Assembly (NCBI RefSeq): GCF_000632225.1
Contig: NZ_JFYV01000020.1
Location: forward strand, 1-57,591
DNA from: Sphingomonas sp. RIT328
Lineage (GTDB): Bacteria; Pseudomonadota; Alphaproteobacteria; Sphingomonadales; Sphingomonadaceae
Length of the DNA: 57,591 nt
Direction of reading: 5' to 3'
Shown here one piece after another: positions 18,200 to 27,651 of this stretch. Under the pieces are notes generated by a model that did not search any database, had not been told where the DNA came from, and worked only from the letters and a program-made list of their open reading frames with translations. Each line of letters begins with the position of its first letter. The stretch's first letter is position 1. Position numbers and translations under genes: made by a program.

Positions 18200-19342
18200 C
18201 TAGAAGAACAGATCGAGCAGCGGCAGCAGCCCTGCGCCGAGCGCGACGGTGTCGCCTTCCACCCGGCTCGCCACGACCTGCGGCAGCGGGAAGTGGACGT
18301 CGTGCCGCAGCGGCGTCTGCGGCGGCACGATCCGGGCGGCGAGTTCGGCGGCGATATCATGGGGGATACGGCCACCGATCACGACCTTCTCCGGCGAGAC
18401 GACATGGCCGAGGATGGTGACCAGCATGCCGAACGGCACCACCGCGGCGGCGAGCCAATCCTCCACCCCGGGCGTGTCGCGGGTGATCGCGCCGACCATC
18501 GCCTCGACGGTCGCGAACCGTCCGCCCGCGGCATTGACCGCCGCGAGCAGCGCGTCGAGGTTGGGATAGCCGCGATCGAGCAACCACCATACGCCGCCGA
18601 AATCGCCGGCATTCGCCATCCAGCTGCGCACCGGCTTGCCATCGATCACCAGCCCGCCGCCGAAGCCGTTGGTGAGGTGACAGTAAGCGAAGGTCGGGCA
18701 GGTCCGCCCGGCACCGAGCAGGCTTTCGTGCACCGTCGCCGCGGTCGCATCATTGTCGCAGAGCACCGGCAGGCCGAGCGCCTCGCACAGGATCGCGACC
18801 GGATCGACCGTGGCCCAGGGGGCTAGCAGCGGCGGCGGACAGATGCGCAGCGGGTCGCCAACGAAATAGCCGCACATGCCGACGCCCGCGCCGATCAGCC
18901 GGCGGGGATCGATGCCGCTTTCGGCGATCAGTCGCTGCTGGAGCCGGCGCAGTTCCGGCACGACGCGCTCGGGCGCCATGTCGGGCATCGCGACACTGGC
19001 ATAAGCACGGTTCGCGCCGGTGAAATCGACGACCGCCATCGCCACCGCATCGCCGACCACCGCGACGCCGAGCGTATAGGCATAATCCGGCGCGAGCGCG
19101 ACCATCGCGCTGGGATTGCCCGGCCCCGACGCCTTGCGGCTTGCCAGCGTCACCATGCCGGCGCGCGCGAACTCGCCGACCAGCCGCGCGCCGCTCGATT
19201 GCGACAGCGCGAGCAGCCGGACGATATCCGATTGCGCCACCGCCTGCCGCCGGAACAGCAGATCGAAGACCGCACGACCGCCGGTGCTGATCGGTCGGAT
19301 CCAGTCGGGACGCGGCAGCTGGCCGAGGGGCGCGACGCTCAT
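18200..19342 (-). CDS. ROK-family transcriptional regulator
   Basis: From the ATG at 19342 (MSVAPLGQL) the product has 380 residues. A winged helix-turn-helix lies at about 20-75 (AVAQSDIVRLLALSQSSGAR), followed by a two-lobed ROK/actin-like domain. It has GAGVGMCGYFVG, LCDNDATAATVHESLLG and TNGFGGGLVIDGK, but the Cys-rich zinc site of NagC/Mlc-type proteins (CxCGxxGC) is missing where it should follow the NAGDFGG segment. ROK repressors usually respond to a sugar or sugar phosphate. It is divergent from the TonB receptor, so it probably controls it by binding the shared intergenic region. Earlier starts at 19408 (ATG) or 19414 (GTG) are possible. Confidence 0.82.
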   Translation of the reverse strand: MSVAPLGQLPRPDWIRPISTGGRAVFDLLFRRQAVAQSDIVRLLALSQSSGARLVGEFARAGMVTLASRKASGPGNPSAMVALAPDYAYTLGVAVVGDAVAMAVVDFTGANRAYASVAMPDMAPERVVPELRRLQQRLIAESGIDPRRLIGAGVGMCGYFVGDPLRICPPPLLAPWATVDPVAILCEALGLPVLCDNDATAATVHESLLGAGRTCPTFAYCHLTNGFGGGLVIDGKPVRSWMANAGDFGGVWWLLDRGYPNLDALLAAVNAAGGRFATVEAMVGAITRDTPGVEDWLAAAVVPFGMLVTILGHVVSPEKVVIGGRIPHDIAAELAARIVPPQTPLRHDVHFPLPQVVASRVEGDTVALGAGLLPLLDLFF

Positions 19343-19394
19343 CCCGATAGCGCTAGCGGCGCTGTCATCAAACGGCAACCCGCAACGAATACTA

Positions 19395-19424
19395 CCCGTG
19401 TCGGGCATAATCACCGCTGGCGGT
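19395..19424. promoter_or_regulatory. Two short palindromes in the ROK/TonB-receptor gap (candidate operators)
   Basis: cccgtgtcggg at 19395-19405 and accgctggcggt at 19413-19424 are both symmetric. They lie just upstream of the receptor gene's ribosome-binding sequence (gggggga) and in the divergent gap. They are plausible ROK-regulator binding sites by position only. In GC-rich DNA such palindromes also arise by chance. Confidence 0.3.
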
Positions 19425-19442
19425 GGTCTGGGGGGACATCAT

Positions 19443-22268
19443 ATGCATATTCATCAGGCCGCCTGGCGGCTGTTGCTATCCACGTCGCTGCTTGCCGCGG
19501 CCTCCGCCGCACAGGCGCAGCAGGCGACGCCGTCGGACGAAACGGCGGAACCGGCCGACATCATCGTCACCGGCATCCGCCGCGCCAACGCCGCCGCGAT
19601 CGAGCGCAAGCGCGATGCCGACAATATCGTCGACGTGATCAGCGCCACCGACGTGCGCGAGCTGCCCGATGCGACGATCGTCGAGGCGCTGCGCCGCATC
19701 CCCGGCCTGTCGGTGCTGCCGGCGACCGACAACGAGCATCCGCGCGACGAGGCGGCGACGCCGGTGCTGCGCGGGCTCGGGCCGAGCTACAACAGCGTCA
19801 CGATCGACGGGCTGACGATCGCCTCGCCCGGCACGCCCAACGGCACCTTGGGGTCGATCACCCGCGGCGTGCGGCTCGACATCCTGCCGTCGTCGATGGT
19901 CAGCGAGATCCAGGTGGTGAAGACCTTCACCGCCGATCTCGATCCCAACGCCACCGGCGGCGCGATCAACCTCATCACCCGCTCGGCATTCGAGAATGGC
20001 GGCAAGCCGTTCATCACCGCCGAAGGTTCGCTCGGCCATGCGAGCGACAACGGCAAGCCCCGCGACCAGCGCGATCCCGGCTACCGCCTGATCGCGACCG
20101 CGAGCACCACCTTCGGCCCGGCGAAGCAGTTCGGCCTGACGCTGTCCGCCAATTACCAGACGCTGGCGAGCTTCACCGAAACGCACATGACCACCGACAC
20201 CGTCCATTACAGCTTCTACAGTGATGCCGGCGCGCTGCTCGCCGGCAATGCGCTCGGCAATGGCTATGCGGTGCCGCAGCAGGACAAATATTGGTACGTC
20301 ATGAACCAGCGCGACCGGTTCGGCATCACCGGCAAGCTGGAGGCGCATGTCGCCGCCGACGTCGATGCCTTCGTCACCGGCGGCTATTACGTCTTCCGCG
20401 ACGATATGGAGCGCAACGAGATCATCATCGATCCGCGCAACCGCAATCGCGTCTTCAACCAGACCGCGACCTCGGGCAGCTATCCGGGCGGTGACGTCGA
20501 GGTCGGCTATGCCAATCAGATCACCACCGCGCGCACCCGGCTCGTGCAGGCGGGGGTCAGCTGGCGGCCGGCGGCACATCAGCTGCTCAGCTGGCGCGCG
20601 TCGCTCTCGAACGCGACCTATCGCGAGCCCATCTTCATGGTCAAATATGCCACCAATCTCTCCCGTCAGGTGGCGGTGGCGACGACCACCAGGGGCAACG
20701 GCCCGACGGTCAACGCGACCAAGGACTATGCCTTCACCTACGATACGTCGGGCTTCGACCAGCGTTTCCCGATTGCCGAAGCCGCCTATACCAATCTCGC
20801 GAACTACAGCCTGCTCTACTGGCGGCCGGCGAGCGACTATGTCCGGGCGGCGGGCAACCGGATCGTGACGACGCGGCTCGATTACAAGGTCAATCAGGGC
20901 CGCGGCGATCGCGGCCTGGGGGCCGCCGTCGGGCTGGCCTATACCGACGACCGCCCGCGGTTCGACATCGGCCGCACCGAATATCAGCCCAATGCCACCG
21001 CGCCGGCGCTCAAGATGGCGGATGTGCTCGGCCCCTCGAATGCAGTGATGCCGTATCTCGGCTACACGCTGTTCGCGATCGATCCGGTGCGCGCCCGTGC
21101 GCAGGTCGAGGCGGCGCCACGCACCGCCTATAACGCCACCGACCAGCTCGCCTTCAGCAATCAGGACGATTTCACCCACCGCGAAACGCTGTTCGGCGCC
21201 TATGGCCTGGCGAGCTATCGCGGCGAACAGCTCAACCTGCAGGTCGGGCTGCGCTACGACGACACGACGCAGACCACGGTCGGCCGCCAGCGGGCCTATG
21301 ACAAGGCACGCGCGGCCTATGTCTATGCCGACCGGACGACGGGCTCGTCCTATCGCTACCTGCTGCCGTCGACGGTGCTGACCTTCCATGCGACGCCGCT
21401 GCTCGATCTGCGCGCCGGCGCCAGCCGTACGCTCGGCCGCCCGCCCTATGACGCTTATGCCGCGCGCACCTCGATCAGCTTCGCCAGTCCCAATGACGTC
21501 GGCCAAGCCAATGCGGTCGACGTGAAGGTCACGATCGGCGCGCCGGACATTCGCCCGCGCGTGTCCAACAATCTCGACCTCGCCGCCGACGTGCGGCTTA
21601 CGCCCTTCGGCGGGATGGCGTCGCTCGCCGCGTTCGACAAGCGGATCAGCAACGAGATCTTCACGCTGACCAGCATCGCGCCCTTCACCTTCGACGGCAC
21701 GACCTATGCCAACGCCAGCATCAGCACGCCGGCCAACGCCGCCGCCGCGCATATCCGCGGCCTGGAGGGGTCGCTGATCCTCAACACGTTGCGGCCGGTC
21801 GCCGGCTTCCTCAGCGGCTTCGGCCTGTCGGCCAATGCGGCGCTGCTCAACGGGCGGATGACCGTGCCCTATTCGGTGACGACCAAGACCGGTTCGGGGA
21901 CGACCACGACGCTCGTCTCGCGCTCGCTCGATCGCCTCGTCGGCCAGCCCGACCGGGCGCTCAACATCACCGGCTTCTACAATGCCGGCGGCTTCGAATT
22001 GCGCGCCGCGTGGAACCGACAGGGCAAGGCGTTGCGCACGATCATCAGCAACATCAGCTGGCAGGACCTCTATTGGGCGCCGCGCAGCCAGGTCGATCTG
22101 TCGGCGACGTACAGGATGGCCTCGGGCGTCAGCCTGATCGGACAGATCGGCAACGTCACCCACCACCGCATCACCAGCCTGACCGGCCCCGGCCGGACAT
22201 TGCTCAAGGACAGCTATTCGGTGCCGACCACCTTCTGGCTCGGCCTCCGCGTCACGCCCCGCTTCTGA
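19443..22268 (+). CDS. TonB-dependent outer-membrane receptor
   Basis: The 941-residue product has a signal peptide (MHIHQAAWRLLLSTSLLAAA to AQA), a TonB-box-like ADIIVTG, and a plug domain with NIVDVISATDVRELPDATIV, EALRRIPGLSV, VTIDGLTIASPG and LDPNATGGAINLITR. A 22-stranded-barrel-type region follows, ending in a terminal phenylalanine (LRVTPRF). The layout fits the large Xanthomonas/Caulobacter/sphingomonad receptor group that imports organic nutrients, often glycans. The substrate is unknown. The neighbours (phospholipase C, GDPD, ROK regulator) suggest a phospholipid- or sugar-phosphate-derived compound. The ATG at 19443 follows a gggggga ribosome-binding sequence. The GDPD gene begins 10 bases after its stop. 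Confidence 0.93.
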   Translation: MHIHQAAWRLLLSTSLLAAASAAQAQQATPSDETAEPADIIVTGIRRANAAAIERKRDADNIVDVISATDVRELPDATIVEALRRIPGLSVLPATDNEHPRDEAATPVLRGLGPSYNSVTIDGLTIASPGTPNGTLGSITRGVRLDILPSSMVSEIQVVKTFTADLDPNATGGAINLITRSAFENGGKPFITAEGSLGHASDNGKPRDQRDPGYRLIATASTTFGPAKQFGLTLSANYQTLASFTETHMTTDTVHYSFYSDAGALLAGNALGNGYAVPQQDKYWYVMNQRDRFGITGKLEAHVAADVDAFVTGGYYVFRDDMERNEIIIDPRNRNRVFNQTATSGSYPGGDVEVGYANQITTARTRLVQAGVSWRPAAHQLLSWRASLSNATYREPIFMVKYATNLSRQVAVATTTRGNGPTVNATKDYAFTYDTSGFDQRFPIAEAAYTNLANYSLLYWRPASDYVRAAGNRIVTTRLDYKVNQGRGDRGLGAAVGLAYTDDRPRFDIGRTEYQPNATAPALKMADVLGPSNAVMPYLGYTLFAIDPVRARAQVEAAPRTAYNATDQLAFSNQDDFTHRETLFGAYGLASYRGEQLNLQVGLRYDDTTQTTVGRQRAYDKARAAYVYADRTTGSSYRYLLPSTVLTFHATPLLDLRAGASRTLGRPPYDAYAARTSISFASPNDVGQANAVDVKVTIGAPDIRPRVSNNLDLAADVRLTPFGGMASLAAFDKRISNEIFTLTSIAPFTFDGTTYANASISTPANAAAAHIRGLEGSLILNTLRPVAGFLSGFGLSANAALLNGRMTVPYSVTTKTGSGTTTTLVSRSLDRLVGQPDRALNITGFYNAGGFELRAAWNRQGKALRTIISNISWQDLYWAPRSQVDLSATYRMASGVSLIGQIGNVTHHRITSLTGPGRTLLKDSYSVPTTFWLGLRVTPRF

Positions 22269-22278
22269 GAGGATCGTC

Positions 22279-23217
22279 ATGACCAGCAGGACCATCATCG
22301 CCGCGCTCGCGCTCGCGGCGACGCCCGCCGCGGCCGCGGCTCCGCCCGGCGGGGTCGCGGCGATCGCGGCACGGCTGATGAACCCGGACGGCGGCATCGT
22401 CGTCGTCGCGCACCGCGGCTGCCACAATCCGGCGCCGCGCCACGGACAGCCGCAGTCGGTGCCGGAAAATTCGCGCGCGGCGCTCGAACGCTGCGTCGCG
22501 ATCGGCGCGGACGTGATGGAGACCGACGTGCGGCGCTCCGCCGACGGCGTGCTGGTGATGATTCACGACGCCACCGTCGACCGCACCACCGACGGCAGCG
22601 GCGCGGTCGACCGACTGACCTGGGCGCAGCTCGCGGCGCTGCGGCTGCGCGACGACGAGGGCGGGCCGCATGCGGCGCCGACCGACGAACGAATGCTGAC
22701 GCTCGACCAGATGCTCGCGCTCGCCAAGGGGCGGATCATCCTCAACCTCGACATCAAGGCGAACATCTATGTCGAGGTCGCCGCCGCGGTGCGCCGGGCC
22801 GGCATGACCCGGCAGATCATCATCAAAAGCGAGGTCGGCCCGGATACGCCGGCCATGGCGGCGCTGCCGCCGTTCGACGCGCTGCCCTATATGCCGATCC
22901 CGCTCAATGCGCAGGGCAAGGCGAATATCGCCGCGATCGTGACGCGGCAGGTGACCGGCGCCCATCCGATCGGCGTCGAGCTGCCGCGGATGGCGGCGGA
23001 GCACTTGCCCGCCATCGCCGCCATCGCGCGCGCGCATCGCGTGCGGCTGTGGATCAACACCTTGTGGGAGGGATTCCTCGCCGATTACGGCGGCGACATC
23101 CAGGCGCTGCGCGATCCCGACCGGGTCTGGGGCCGTCTGTACCGCGACGGCGTCACCATCCTGCAGACCGACGAGCCCGAGGCCCTGCTCCGCTATCGCG
23201 ACTCCCTGTCGCGTTAG
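22279..23217 (+). CDS. Exported glycerophosphodiester phosphodiesterase
   Basis: The 312-residue product has a signal peptide (residues 1-21) and a GDPD TIM-barrel domain: AHRGC with catalytic His45, PENS (62-65), METD with the metal-binding Glu81 and Asp83, and IHDATVDRTTDG with His96. LNLDIKAN and TDEPEALLRYR complete the family pattern. Such enzymes split glycerophosphodiesters such as glycerophosphocholine into glycerol-3-phosphate and the alcohol, here in the periplasm. It follows the TonB receptor by 10 bases with its own aggat(c)g-like ribosome site, so the pair is probably one transcript ending at the hairpin at 23246. Confidence 0.9.
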   Translation: MTSRTIIAALALAATPAAAAAPPGGVAAIAARLMNPDGGIVVVAHRGCHNPAPRHGQPQSVPENSRAALERCVAIGADVMETDVRRSADGVLVMIHDATVDRTTDGSGAVDRLTWAQLAALRLRDDEGGPHAAPTDERMLTLDQMLALAKGRIILNLDIKANIYVEVAAAVRRAGMTRQIIIKSEVGPDTPAMAALPPFDALPYMPIPLNAQGKANIAAIVTRQVTGAHPIGVELPRMAAEHLPAIAAIARAHRVRLWINTLWEGFLADYGGDIQALRDPDRVWGRLYRDGVTILQTDEPEALLRYRDSLSR

Positions 23218-23245
23218 CGGCGCTGCGGGGCGCGCCACAAGGCAC

Positions 23246-23277
23246 GAACGGCGCGGGCATCGCTGCCCGCGCCGTTC
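23246..23277. terminator. Perfect 14-bp palindromic terminator between convergent genes
   Basis: gaacggcgcgggca and its exact inverse flank a tcgc loop. It sits between the stops of the GDPD gene (plus) and guaA (minus), so it can serve both directions. No T tract is obvious on either side. Confidence 0.75.
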
Positions 23278-23289
23278 ACGGGCGTCCGA

Positions 23290-24846
23290 TCATTCCCATT
23301 CGATCGTGCCGGGCGGCTTGCTCGTGTAATCGTAGACGACGCGGTTGACGCCGCGGACCTCGTTGACGATCCGCGTCGCGACGCGCGGCAGGAAGTCGCT
23401 CGGGAAATCGAAGACCTCGGCGGTCATGCCGTCGGTCGAGGTGACCGCGCGCAACGCCAGCACATGGTCGTAGGTGCGACCGTCGCCCATCACACCGACG
23501 GTGCGCACCGGCAGCAGCACCGCGAACGCCTGCCAGATCGCATCGTAGAGGCCGGCGTTGCGGATCTCCTCGAGATAGATCGCATCCGCCTTGCGCAGGA
23601 TGTCGCAGCGCTCGCGCGTCACCTCGCCCGGGATGCGGATCGCGAGGCCCGGCCCCGGGAAGGGGTGGCGGCCGACGAAGACCTCGGGCAGCCCCAGTTC
23701 GCGGCCCAGCGCGCGCACCTCGTCCTTGAACAATTCGCGCAAGGGCTCGACGAGCTTCATGTTCATCCGCTCGGGCAGGCCACCGACATTGTGGTGGCTC
23801 TTGATCGTCACCGACGGGCCACCGGTGAAGCTGACGCTCTCGATCACGTCGGGGTAGAGCGTGCCCTGCGCGAGGAAATCCGCTCCGCCGATCTTCTTCG
23901 CCTCCGCCTCGAACACGTCGATGAAGGTCTTGCCGATGAACTTGCGCTTCGCCTCGGGATCGGTGACGCCGGCGAGGCCGTCCATGAACAGGTCCTGCGC
24001 CTCCACATGGACGAGCGGGATATGGTAATGGCCGCGGAACAGGCTGACGACCTGTTCGGCCTCCCCTGCCCGCAGGATGCCGCCGTCGACGAAGACGCAG
24101 GTGAGCTGGTCGCCGATCGCCTCGTGGATCAGCAAAGCGGCGACCGACGAATCGACACCGCCCGACAGGCCGCAGATCACCTTGGCATCACCGACCTGCG
24201 CGCGGATCTCGGCGATCTTGGCGGCGCGGAACTCGGCCATCGTCCAGTCGCCGGCGAGGCCGCAGACGCGCCGCGCGAAATTGGCGATCAGCTTGCCGCC
24301 GTCCGGGGTATGCACCACCTCCGGGTGGAACTGGACGCCGTAGAAGCGGCGCGCCTCGTCGGCGACGATCGCATAAGGCGCGCCTTCCGAAGTGGCTACG
24401 GGCGTGAAGCCGGGCGGGATCGCATCGACCTTGTCGCCGTGGCTCATCCACACCTGATGGCGCTCGCCCGTCGCCCACAGGCCGTCGAACAGCGCGCAGG
24501 GCGCCTTCACCTCGACATAGGCCTTGCCGAACTCGCCGCCGTCGCCGGAGACGATGACATTGCCGCCGAGCTGCCGGCTCATCAGCTGCTGACCGTAGCA
24601 GATGCCGAGGATCGGCACGCCGGCCTCGAAGAAGCGCTGCGGCGCGCGCGGGCTATGGTCGAGCGTGACCGAGGCGGGTCCGCCCGACAGGATGATGCCG
24701 GCGGGCTTGAGCCGGTCGAACGCCTCTTCGGCGGACTGGAACGGCGCGACTTCGCTGTAGACGCCGGCTTCGCGGACGCGGCGGGCGATGAGCTGGGTCA
24801 CCTGGCTGCCGAAATCGACGATCAGGATGGTGTCGGTATGCTGCAT
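23290..24846 (-). CDS. guaA: GMP synthase (glutamine-hydrolysing)
   Basis: The 518-residue product converts XMP to GMP with ATP and glutamine. The N-terminal class I amidotransferase shows ILSGGPASV, nucleophile Cys83 in [15 protein letters not shown] and the [11 protein letters not shown]is/Glu pair. The ATP-pyrophosphatase domain has the P-loop [12 protein letters not shown]. The C-terminal dimerisation domain ends KPPGTIEWE, as in almost all GuaA proteins. I start at the ATG at 24846 ([15 protein letters not shown]); longer frames upstream are not conserved-looking. It is convergent with GDPD and shares the hairpin at 23246. Confidence 0.96.
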   Translation of the reverse strand: MQHTDTILIVDFGSQVTQLIARRVREAGVYSEVAPFQSAEEAFDRLKPAGIILSGGPASVTLDHSPRAPQRFFEAGVPILGICYGQQLMSRQLGGNVIVSGDGGEFGKAYVEVKAPCALFDGLWATGERHQVWMSHGDKVDAIPPGFTPVATSEGAPYAIVADEARRFYGVQFHPEVVHTPDGGKLIANFARRVCGLAGDWTMAEFRAAKIAEIRAQVGDAKVICGLSGGVDSSVAALLIHEAIGDQLTCVFVDGGILRAGEAEQVVSLFRGHYHIPLVHVEAQDLFMDGLAGVTDPEAKRKFIGKTFIDVFEAEAKKIGGADFLAQGTLYPDVIESVSFTGGPSVTIKSHHNVGGLPERMNMKLVEPLRELFKDEVRALGRELGLPEVFVGRHPFPGPGLAIRIPGEVTRERCDILRKADAIYLEEIRNAGLYDAIWQAFAVLLPVRTVGVMGDGRTYDHVLALRAVTSTDGMTAEVFDFPSDFLPRVATRIVNEVRGVNRVVYDYTSKPPGTIEWE

Positions 24847-24901
24847 GCGCGCCCGCATAGCAAAGCGGGCGGACTCCGCCAGCCGATTTTGGCACCAGCG
24901 G

Positions 24902-25213
24902 TTATTGCAGGCCGGGCGGCAGCTTGAGGACGAGCGGTACGGTGCCGGCATCGGTTCCGGCGGGATCGCGGATGTGGTCGCCTTGGCGACGCAGGTCGTT
25001 TGCCTCGTCCTGCGCCGCCGGCTTGCCGATCCCCAGCGCCCTCAGCGCGAACAGGCCGCCGATAAGGCCAACACTGCCTGCCCCGACATATGCACCGCGG
25101 CGCTCCATTTGCAGACGCTCGGAACTCGGTGTCGAGATCGGCGTGCGCTGCGGCTGATAGGCGCAGGCCGATGCCGCCAGTGCCGGAACGACGATCCTCC
25201 ACCGATACAGCAT
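24902..25213 (-). CDS. Small envelope protein of unknown function
   Basis: The 103-residue product has an N-terminal export signal ([17 protein letters not shown]) that may be a lipoprotein signal with a weak lipobox (ASAC). A polar stretch follows, then a second hydrophobic segment ([17 protein letters not shown]) and a charged tail. No family was recognised. A GGGGG ribosome-binding sequence sits eight bases before the ATG at 25213; an ATG at 25228 would add five residues. It lies between guaA and the terminator of the ribosomal run, transcribed in the same direction as both but separated from rplQ by that terminator. Confidence 0.6.
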   Translation of the reverse strand: MLYRWRIVVPALAASACAYQPQRTPISTPSSERLQMERRGAYVGAGSVGLIGGLFALRALGIGKPAAQDEANDLRRQGDHIRDPAGTDAGTVPLVLKLPPGLQ

Positions 25214-25282
25214 GGACTGCCCCCGCATTCCCTGTGTCTGGATAGTATATAGGTCTATATCTGACACAACGGTTACCGGCAC

Positions 25283-25314
25283 AAAAAAAGGGCGCGCCGT
25301 GCGGGCGCGCCCTT
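25283..25314 (-). terminator. Intrinsic terminator at the end of the ribosomal-protein run
   Basis: On the minus strand an 11-bp stem (aagggcgcgcc and its inverse, closing on a five-base loop) is followed by seven consecutive T. It lies 27 bases after the rplQ stop and marks the 3' end of the alpha-operon transcript. Confidence 0.93.
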
Positions 25315-25340
25315 CGTCTTCGAACAAAGCGAAACGCCAA

Positions 25341-25763
25341 TCAGGCGGCTTCGTCGAAATCCTCGTCCGACTGGACCGGACCCGAATCCTGGCCCTTCGC
25401 CGAGACGTCACGGTCGACGAACTCGATGATCGCCATCGGCGCGGCGTCCGAGGCGCGGATGCCGGCCTTGATGATGCGGGTATAGCCGCCGTTGCGGTTC
25501 GCATAGCGCTCGGCGAGCACGTCGAACAGCTTCACCAGCTGCGCATCGTCGAGCAGGCGGGCGTGCGCCAGACGACGGTTCGACAGGCCGCCCTTCTTGG
25601 CGAGCGTGACCAGCTTCTCGACGTAGGGACGCAGTTCCTTCGCCTTGGCGACGGTGGTGGTGATCTGCTCATGCTTGATGAGCGCGGCCGACTGGTTGCG
25701 GAACAGGGCCAGACGATGGGCCGAGGTACGCTGCAGCTTCCGGCCGCCGACGCGATGACGCAT
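25341..25763 (-). CDS. rplQ: 50S ribosomal protein L17
   Basis: The 140-residue product begins [20 protein letters not shown], the L17 signature, and has [21 protein letters not shown]17 sits near the exit of the peptide tunnel. The last 20 residues are acidic (EDFDEAA end), an extension beyond the core usual in this group. It is the last gene of the run, 253 bases after rpoA and followed by a strong terminator. Confidence 0.97.
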   Translation of the reverse strand: MRHRVGGRKLQRTSAHRLALFRNQSAALIKHEQITTTVAKAKELRPYVEKLVTLAKKGGLSNRRLAHARLLDDAQLVKLFDVLAERYANRNGGYTRIIKAGIRASDAAPMAIIEFVDRDVSAKGQDSGPVQSDEDFDEAA

Positions 25764-25899
25764 AGATAATTCCTTCGTTCGTTAAGGGGCCGTTTGACGG
25801 AATCCCCAGACCAGGCGGTTCGTAACGGGCCACCGCCATTCGGGCCCTTGTACAGATCGGATCGCACGGTGGACGCGCGTTCCTGGGGCCGCCGGGTGG

Positions 25900-25968
25900 C
25901 GATGCGGCGAAGCCGCATCGGTCACGTCGGACGGGCAGGATTGCGACTGTGTCGCGCTCCTGCCCGTC
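25900..25968 (-). other. Two hairpins in the rpoA-rplQ spacer
   Basis: cgatgcggc-gaa-gccgcatcg at 25900-25920 is a 9-bp stem with a three-base loop. gacgggcagga at 25930-25940 pairs exactly with 25958-25968, with an inner gcgac/gtcgc stem. They lie in the 253-base gap between rpoA and rplQ. No T tract follows, so they look more like RNA processing or stability structures than terminators. Confidence 0.55.
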
Positions 25969-26016
25969 GGCCGGGCTATCGCCGTCTTCGAGATAGCAGG
26001 GCTATCCCGCTGCGGC

Positions 26017-27084
26017 TCAGCCCATGATCTCCTGCTCGAGCTTCTTGGCCATCTCTTCGATGTTCTCGGGCGGCCAGCCCGGGATCTCCATGCCGAGGCG
26101 CAGGCCCATCGACGAGAGGACTTCCTTGATCTCGTTGAGCGACTTGCGGCCGAAGTTCGGGGTCCGGAGCATCTCCGCCTCGGTCTTGCCGACGAGATCA
26201 CCGATATAGATGATATTGTCGTTCTTGAGGCAGTTGGCCGAACGCACCGACAGTTCGAGCTCGTCGACCTTCTTGAGCAGATAGCGGTTGATCTGCTGCG
26301 TGTCGCCGGCCGCGTCGCCGCCAGCCGCCGGAGCAGCCGCCTGGCCGATCGGAGCGGACGAACGGGTGATCGCCGAATCGTCGAAGTGCACGAACAGCGC
26401 GAGCTGGTCCTGCAGGATACGGCCGGCATAGGCCACCGCATCCTCGGGCGTGACGGTGCCGTCGGTCTCGATCGTCAGCGTCAGCTTGTCATAATCGAGG
26501 TCCTGACCGACGCGGGTCGGGTCGACCTTGTACGACACCTGGCGCACCGGCGAGTAGAGCGCGTCGACCGGGATCAGGCCGATCGGCGCATCGGCCGGAC
26601 GGTTGGCGGTCGCCGGGACATAGCCCTTCCCGATATCGGCGGTCAGCTCCATGTTGAGCGTCGCGCCCTCATCGAGGTGGCAGAGCACGAGATCGGGGTT
26701 CATCACCTCGATGTCGCCCGACACGGCGATATCGCCGGCCTTGACCTCGCCCGGACCCGTCGCCGACAGCTGGAGCCGCTTGGGGCCTTCGCCCTGCATG
26801 CGGATCGCGATCTGTTTGACGTTGAGGACGATGTCGGTGACGTCCTCGCGCACGCCGGCGAGGCTCGAAAATTCGTGCAGCACGTTCTCGATCTTGATCG
26901 AGGTCACGGCCGCGCCCTGCAGCGAGGAGAGCAGCACGCGACGCAATGCGTTGCCGAGCGTCAGGCCGAAGCCACGCTCCAGCGGCTCGGCGACGAAGGT
27001 CGCCTTCCGCTTGCCGTCGCCGCCCTTTTTCTCAAGGCCGTTGGGCTTCTTCAGTTCCTGCCAGTTCTTTGCATTGACAGACAC
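26017..27084 (-). CDS. rpoA: RNA polymerase alpha subunit
   Basis: The 355-residue product has the alpha N-terminal dimerisation domain ([40 protein letters not shown]) and the C-terminal DNA- and activator-binding domain ([33 protein letters not shown]). The linker between them (around residues 245-265) is an Ala/Gly-rich insertion, which makes the protein about 26 residues longer than the E. coli one. It follows rpsK after 83 bases and is likely co-transcribed with rpsM and rpsK. Confidence 0.97.
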   Translation of the reverse strand: MSVNAKNWQELKKPNGLEKKGGDGKRKATFVAEPLERGFGLTLGNALRRVLLSSLQGAAVTSIKIENVLHEFSSLAGVREDVTDIVLNVKQIAIRMQGEGPKRLQLSATGPGEVKAGDIAVSGDIEVMNPDLVLCHLDEGATLNMELTADIGKGYVPATANRPADAPIGLIPVDALYSPVRQVSYKVDPTRVGQDLDYDKLTLTIETDGTVTPEDAVAYAGRILQDQLALFVHFDDSAITRSSAPIGQAAAPAAGGDAAGDTQQINRYLLKKVDELELSVRSANCLKNDNIIYIGDLVGKTEAEMLRTPNFGRKSLNEIKEVLSSMGLRLGMEIPGWPPENIEEMAKKLEQEIMG

Positions 27085-27167
27085 AGGTGTCCCCTAATTT
27101 GGGCCGGAACGGGGGCAGCTCCAGCCGGGAGAAAAACGCGCCGACTCGTCAGCCGGCGCGTGGAAGA

Positions 27168-27557
27168 TCAGACGCGGCGACGCTTCGACGGCCGCACGCC
27201 ATTGTGCGGGATCGAGGTGACGTCGCGGATCGAGGTGATCTGGAAACCGACCGCCTGCAGCGCGCGAAGCGCCGATTCGCGGCCCGAACCCGGGCCCTTG
27301 ACCTCGACTTCAAGGGTGCGGACGCCGTGCTCGGCGGCCTTCTTGCCGGCGTCTTCCGCAGCGACCTGCGCGGCGTACGGCGTCGACTTGCGGCTGCCCT
27401 TGAAGCCCATCGCACCGGCCGACGACCACGAGATGGCATTGCCCTGCGCGTCGGTGATGGTGATCATGGTGTTGTTGAAGCTGGCGTTCACGTGCGCGAC
27501 GCCGGCGGTGATGTTCTTGCGTTCGCGACGGCGAATACGCTGCGGTTCACGTGCCAT
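27168..27557 (-). CDS. rpsK: 30S ribosomal protein S11
   Basis: The 129-residue product shows [20 protein letters not shown], the [19 protein letters not shown] segment and the basic end [10 protein letters not shown], the full S11 pattern. S11 lies on the platform of the small subunit at the mRNA exit. It sits between rpsM (94 bases upstream) and rpoA, the usual alpha-operon order, but rpsD is absent from its usual place here. Confidence 0.97.
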   Translation of the reverse strand: MAREPQRIRRRERKNITAGVAHVNASFNNTMITITDAQGNAISWSSAGAMGFKGSRKSTPYAAQVAAEDAGKKAAEHGVRTLEVEVKGPGSGRESALRALQAVGFQITSIRDVTSIPHNGVRPSKRRRV

Positions 27558-27651
27558 TATGGGTATTCCTGACCTTTAGTCCTGAGGCGGAAGCCGGGAG
27601 GCAATCAGCCTCGTACCAGCCTCCGGCGGAGCAATTCGTCCCCCGGACGAA

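Noticed and set aside
19116..19442. Possible 109-residue extension of the TonB receptor
   Set aside because: The signal peptide and a good ribosome-binding sequence are at 19443, and the extension is antisense to the ROK gene.
19476..22427. A 983-codon minus-strand frame opposite the TonB receptor and part of the GDPD gene
   Set aside because: The sense-strand receptor has a signal peptide, plug motifs and C-terminal Phe; the antisense product resembles no protein.
23464..24927. A 487-codon plus-strand frame opposite guaA
   Set aside because: GuaA is complete and certain on the other strand.
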